From: Folioceros fuciformis
Taxonomy: Eukaryota; Anthocerotophyta; Anthocerotopsida; Anthocerotales
Reading direction: 5' to 3'
DNA: 22,568 nucleotides
Assembly (NCBI GenBank): GCA_049999805.1
Contig: JBNGIO010002950.1
Coordinates: forward strand, 1-22,568
A program made the position numbers and the translations under genes. The notes below the pieces were generated by a model. That model saw only the letters and a program-made list of their open reading frames with translations. It did no database searches and was not told where the DNA came from. Positions 19,749 to 22,568 of the stretch are shown one piece after another; the stretch's first letter is position 1, and every line of letters begins with the position of its first letter.

Positions 19749-19971
19749 TGTTGGAGAATAACAGCATGTACATCACATATTAGGGTTTTAGCACTATGGT
19801 TTTAAGTCATATCGCCATACACACTTTAGCGCACATTTCATGCAGAGGCCCATTATCGTTAGTTCACTAGACGGGCAAGTCGTTATGAACCATGACCACG
19901 CAAGCGGTTAAAGAATCGACTCTATACAGTATAAGAACAAGCTTTCATGTATCAATTTCAATTCCTCTTTA

Positions 19972-19984
19972 TGGTATTAGAGCC
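19972..19984 (+). other. Primer-binding site, initiator tRNA-Met type
   Basis: TGGTATTAGAGCC differs by one base from TGGTATCAGAGCC, the sequence complementary to the 3' end of plant initiator tRNA-Met and typical of Ty1/copia elements. In intact elements it lies a few bases after the 5' LTR, which fixes the orientation as plus. Confidence 0.85.
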
Positions 19985-20551
19985 ACTGAGCTCAGTGGCG
20001 TTCGATACCTCACAAGCACCTTATGCCTGGTCTTCACAAATCCATCGCAATGGAGCTACAAGGCACTCACAACAATTAGTGCTTGCAATCCTAAAACTGG
20101 CAACATGGCTCGAAAGTGCAATACGACGAGCTACTCACCTTTAGACCAGGCCTCGCCCCCATGGCAAGTCATCTGCAATCATTACATTGCAAAGATGATG
20201 TGCGGCTTTGGATCTAATCCTCAAAGTGCACCTACTCCATCATCGTTGCCACCTTGCCCATCACCATGTTGATGGTTTCCTAACCCATCATTTGCAGGAC
20301 CATCCCGCAATCATTTAAGCACACTTCCTACCAGGACAATTGTTACACTTGAAGACCTGAAGACACATCTTTCAGCAATCACATCTTTCAGCAATCAAGC
20401 ATCAAATGAAGTCACTCCATCATGCAGTTGAGACAATTTCTCTTAGTAATAGATGGTAGATAGTATTCTACACACCATTTAGAAGGCATTTATGCTCGCT
20501 TTCAACCCTCTTAAGAACTACAAGAGAAAATTTGAGAAACACACAACAATC

Positions 20552-21214
20552 ATGAGCACACCAGTCTCCACAGTAGTCAACACTATCAAAATTGAGTACA
20601 GTGACTGCGACCAGTTTAATGGAACTGATTTTGCAGTGTGGAAGATGAGAAATACCGCTCTACTTAAAGAGCACGACCTGAAGGAGATTGTTGATGGCAT
20701 GCTGGCCGTGCCAAGGCCCAATTCCAATCCCGTTGGAAATGCGAGGTACAATCACAACCTGGACCAAAAAGGACAAGCGCGCACACAACGCCCTCATCTC
20801 TGCACTCGACAAGAGTATGCTTCAACACACTCAAAGCATTAAAGACATACACAGGATCTGGAAGACATTCAACGATATGTTCCTGGCCCAAGACTCTATG
20901 TCGCTAGTAAACGCAACAAGACTGTTTTACTAGCTAAAGATGAGGGATAGAGAGAGTATTGAACGACACATTAGCAACTTTCAAGTAGCACTACTCGCAA
21001 CTCGGTGTAGCCAACACCATAGTCACGAAACACCAAGCTGCAGTAATACTTCTCACATCCTTGCATGCATCTTACATGACCTTTGTTAGCTCCCAAAACT
21101 CCATCATCAAACAATCAGGAAGAGCAACTAAAGCCAGAGGTGCCCAATCGGACATCTTCTCTGAAATCATAATAGCTCTACTTGAGGAGGAATCAAGCCG
21201 TGGCTCCAATCCAT
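20552..21214 (+). pseudogene. Broken copia gag (UBN2-like)
   Basis: The first frame from ATG 20552 reads through FNGTDFAVWKMRNTALLKEH, the hallmark start of copia gag (F.G..F..Wk..m...L). At about 20715-20745 the gag sequence shifts to another frame (KKDKRAHNALISALDKSMLQ). It meets a TAG at 20931-20933 where LKMRDRESIERHISNFQ continues in the same frame. It shifts again near 21000 (VANTIVTKHQAAVILLTSL) and stops at 21212-21214. At least two frameshifts and one stop show it cannot make Gag. Confidence 0.82.
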
Positions 21215-21393
21215 GAATTGGCCAAGGTAGCACTAATCACGCACTCTTCACCTCTCGAGGCCGAGGTGGTAGAAGAGGCAGAGGATGTGGTAACTTCTCA
21301 AACCGGCGATCCTACGACTCGTAGCAATAGTAGTCACCTAGAGCCTACAACAAAATCAACCATAATGGTAAAAAAAGGAATATCTAAGGATCA

Positions 21394-22020
21394 TGCAATT
21401 GGTGCAAGATCCCATGCCACTTCAAGCACGAGTGCAGGAAGAAGCTATCAAGAGAACCCCGTCGTAACTCACCCATGAACGAGTCTAATATGTGAATGAC
21501 TTCCAAGTCACCACCAGCAAATTCTATCTTAGCAATATGCCTGATGTTAACCAAGACTGACAATTATCAATGGTTCTTGGATTCAAAGGCAACTACTCAT
21601 ATTTGCAGAAGCAAGGATATGTTCACATCCTACCATGACGTCCTCTTTGACCAGCACGTGTTGCTTGGTGAGGATAGCTTACTCCTTGTCCAAGGTGCAA
21701 GTGAAGTTGCACTGAGACTGTCCAATAGGGAATCTCTCAACATCATTTGAGTGCTCCACGTACCAACAATGACCGAGAACCTTCTATTACTAAGAAAGTT
21801 GGCCATAAAGCACGATCTCATGATTACTTTTCAAGGCAATCACTGCACAATTTATCACTCGAAGGATCACCATCAAACTGCACGGGCTCACAGACTACCC
21901 TACAATGATTTGTACCTGTTGAACATACAATCCTCTTCATCCCTTGTCGCCGACAACTCTTCATTCATCAGCCTCTCGCAACAACACCTTGCTATGGTGT
22001 GGACTCCACATGCTGAATAG
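21394..22020 (+). pseudogene. Copia zinc knuckle, protease and pre-integrase remnants
   Basis: The knuckle CNWCKIPCHFKHEC at 21394-21435 fits C-X2-C-X4-H-X4-C exactly. The protease piece (21496-21750) has WFLDSKATTH, where the family has D-S/T-G-A. Lysine replaces the active-site glycine, so the enzyme would be inactive. A TGA at 21748-21750 interrupts the frame, and the GAG-pre-integrase part continues as VLHVPTMTENLLLLRKLA. Its end at 22018 (MVWTPHAE) falls where intact elements show the WH.RLGH motif leading to integrase. Confidence 0.8.
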
Positions 22021-22568
22021 ACCATGGGAAATGATAGGTTTTCCTTTGTTTTTTTGGATCTGTGAATGAGTGCTGTAGAGGAAAGGTTGGGAGATTAGGT
22101 TAGAATGGTAGCTAGATTTATTGCGAGTCGATAGTGTAGGTAGGTTGTGTGGTAGATAGGGCACGGGCTCTCATTCCTCAGGGTAAGGTAACGGAGGAAT
22201 AGGAAACCAGGACGGGTCGTGGAAGGCGAGCCGGGGGTCCTCTGGCTATTGCGGGGAGCAGTGGGAGATGGAGATCGAGGTGCTTGGGCCGAGGACCTGG
22301 GGTCAGGCAGCCGGGTTGGTGGCTGTTGGGAAGCTTTGGCCGCAACCTAGCCCGGTCCAGTCAGGCAGGAAGCAAAGGTGGTGTCGGATTGGGGCTAGGC
22401 AACGGTGGGAGGCGGGTCAGTCCGAGTCTGGAGGGCAGCGAGGCCGAAGATGGCCGTGGGGTTAGAGGTCTCTAGGGCTGTTACTGGAGCAGTGGGAGAG
22501 TTAGGTGGCCAGGCAAGGTGTGAGCAGTCCCATTCGGGTCCAGACATAGCAGCCGAGCAGGGTGCTGG
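22021..22568. other. Terminal segment with abrupt change to GC-rich DNA; no gene recognised
   Basis: From 22021 to about 22140 composition is mixed. Then the plus strand becomes strongly G-rich with many GGG runs to the window end. Two overlapping short open frames (22268-22465 and 22284-22475) are Gly/Arg/Trp-rich with no family likeness, as expected from composition alone. It may be the edge of another repeat or the start of a gene beyond the window. Confidence 0.4.

Larger units (their letters stand above)
19749..22020 (+). mobile_element. Truncated, decayed Ty1/copia-type LTR retrotransposon
   Basis: Order of parts: a possible 5' LTR from about 19749, where TGTTGGAGAATAACA resembles the common LTR start TGTTGGA; the primer-binding site at 19972; gag pieces from 20552; a zinc knuckle at 21394; a protease remnant near 21570; and a pre-integrase piece to 22018. 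Integrase, reverse transcriptase, RNase H and a 3' LTR are absent from the window. After 22020 the sequence has no copia likeness, so the element is cut off or interrupted. Several frameshifts and stops make it non-autonomous. The left edge is an estimate. Confidence 0.8.

Overview
The window is nuclear DNA from a land plant. Three genes have many short GT-AG introns (about 60-280 nt). There are two secreted single-domain Gnk2/DUF26 proteins, a family known from land plants, and a decayed Ty1/copia retrotransposon with a plant-type primer-binding site. Moderately GC-rich coding exons with short introns, and a MORC-type ATPase that carries a CW zinc finger, lean towards a non-seed plant (bryophyte or lycophyte). 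That lineage guess is weak.

Layout. Positions 1-930 are repeat-derived: two tandem duplications, a decayed reverse-transcriptase-like fragment and a hairpin-forming inverted repeat. A gene island follows. (1) 1716-5082 (+) is a 14-exon GDAP2 homolog (macro domain plus CRAL-TRIO/Sec14 domain, 560 aa). (2) 5795-7282 (+) is an intronless class 3 lipase (495 aa) with a Ser-Asp-His triad. (3) 7540-7968 and 9027-9455 (-) are two small secreted Gnk2/DUF26 cysteine-rich proteins in an AT-rich stretch. (4) 10199-10666 (+) is a two-exon protein with two predicted membrane segments that I do not recognise. (5) 11837-13227 (+) is Mediator subunit MED10 with an unusual lysine-rich, then alanine-rich, N-terminus (281 aa, 6 exons). 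(6) 13447-17505 (-) is a 17-exon gene for an 808-aa nuclear GHKL ATPase of the MORC type, with a C-terminal CW zinc finger and an unassigned N-terminal region of about 270 aa. From about 18300 to the end the window is repetitive: a 128-bp tandem repeat, AT-rich filler, a truncated and frameshifted Ty1/copia element (primer-binding site at 19972, gag, zinc knuckle, protease, pre-integrase piece) and an abrupt GC-rich tail.

The genes do not form one pathway. Two themes stand out. MED10 (transcription) and the MORC-CW protein (chromatin) are nuclear and lie tail to tail. The DUF26 pair are probable apoplastic defence-type proteins. All exon models were made by eye from splice sites, reading phase and family motifs; every junction was checked for phase. 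The most novel item is the MORC-type ATPase with the animal-like domain order (GHKL, S5-like, CW) preceded by a new-looking N-terminal domain.
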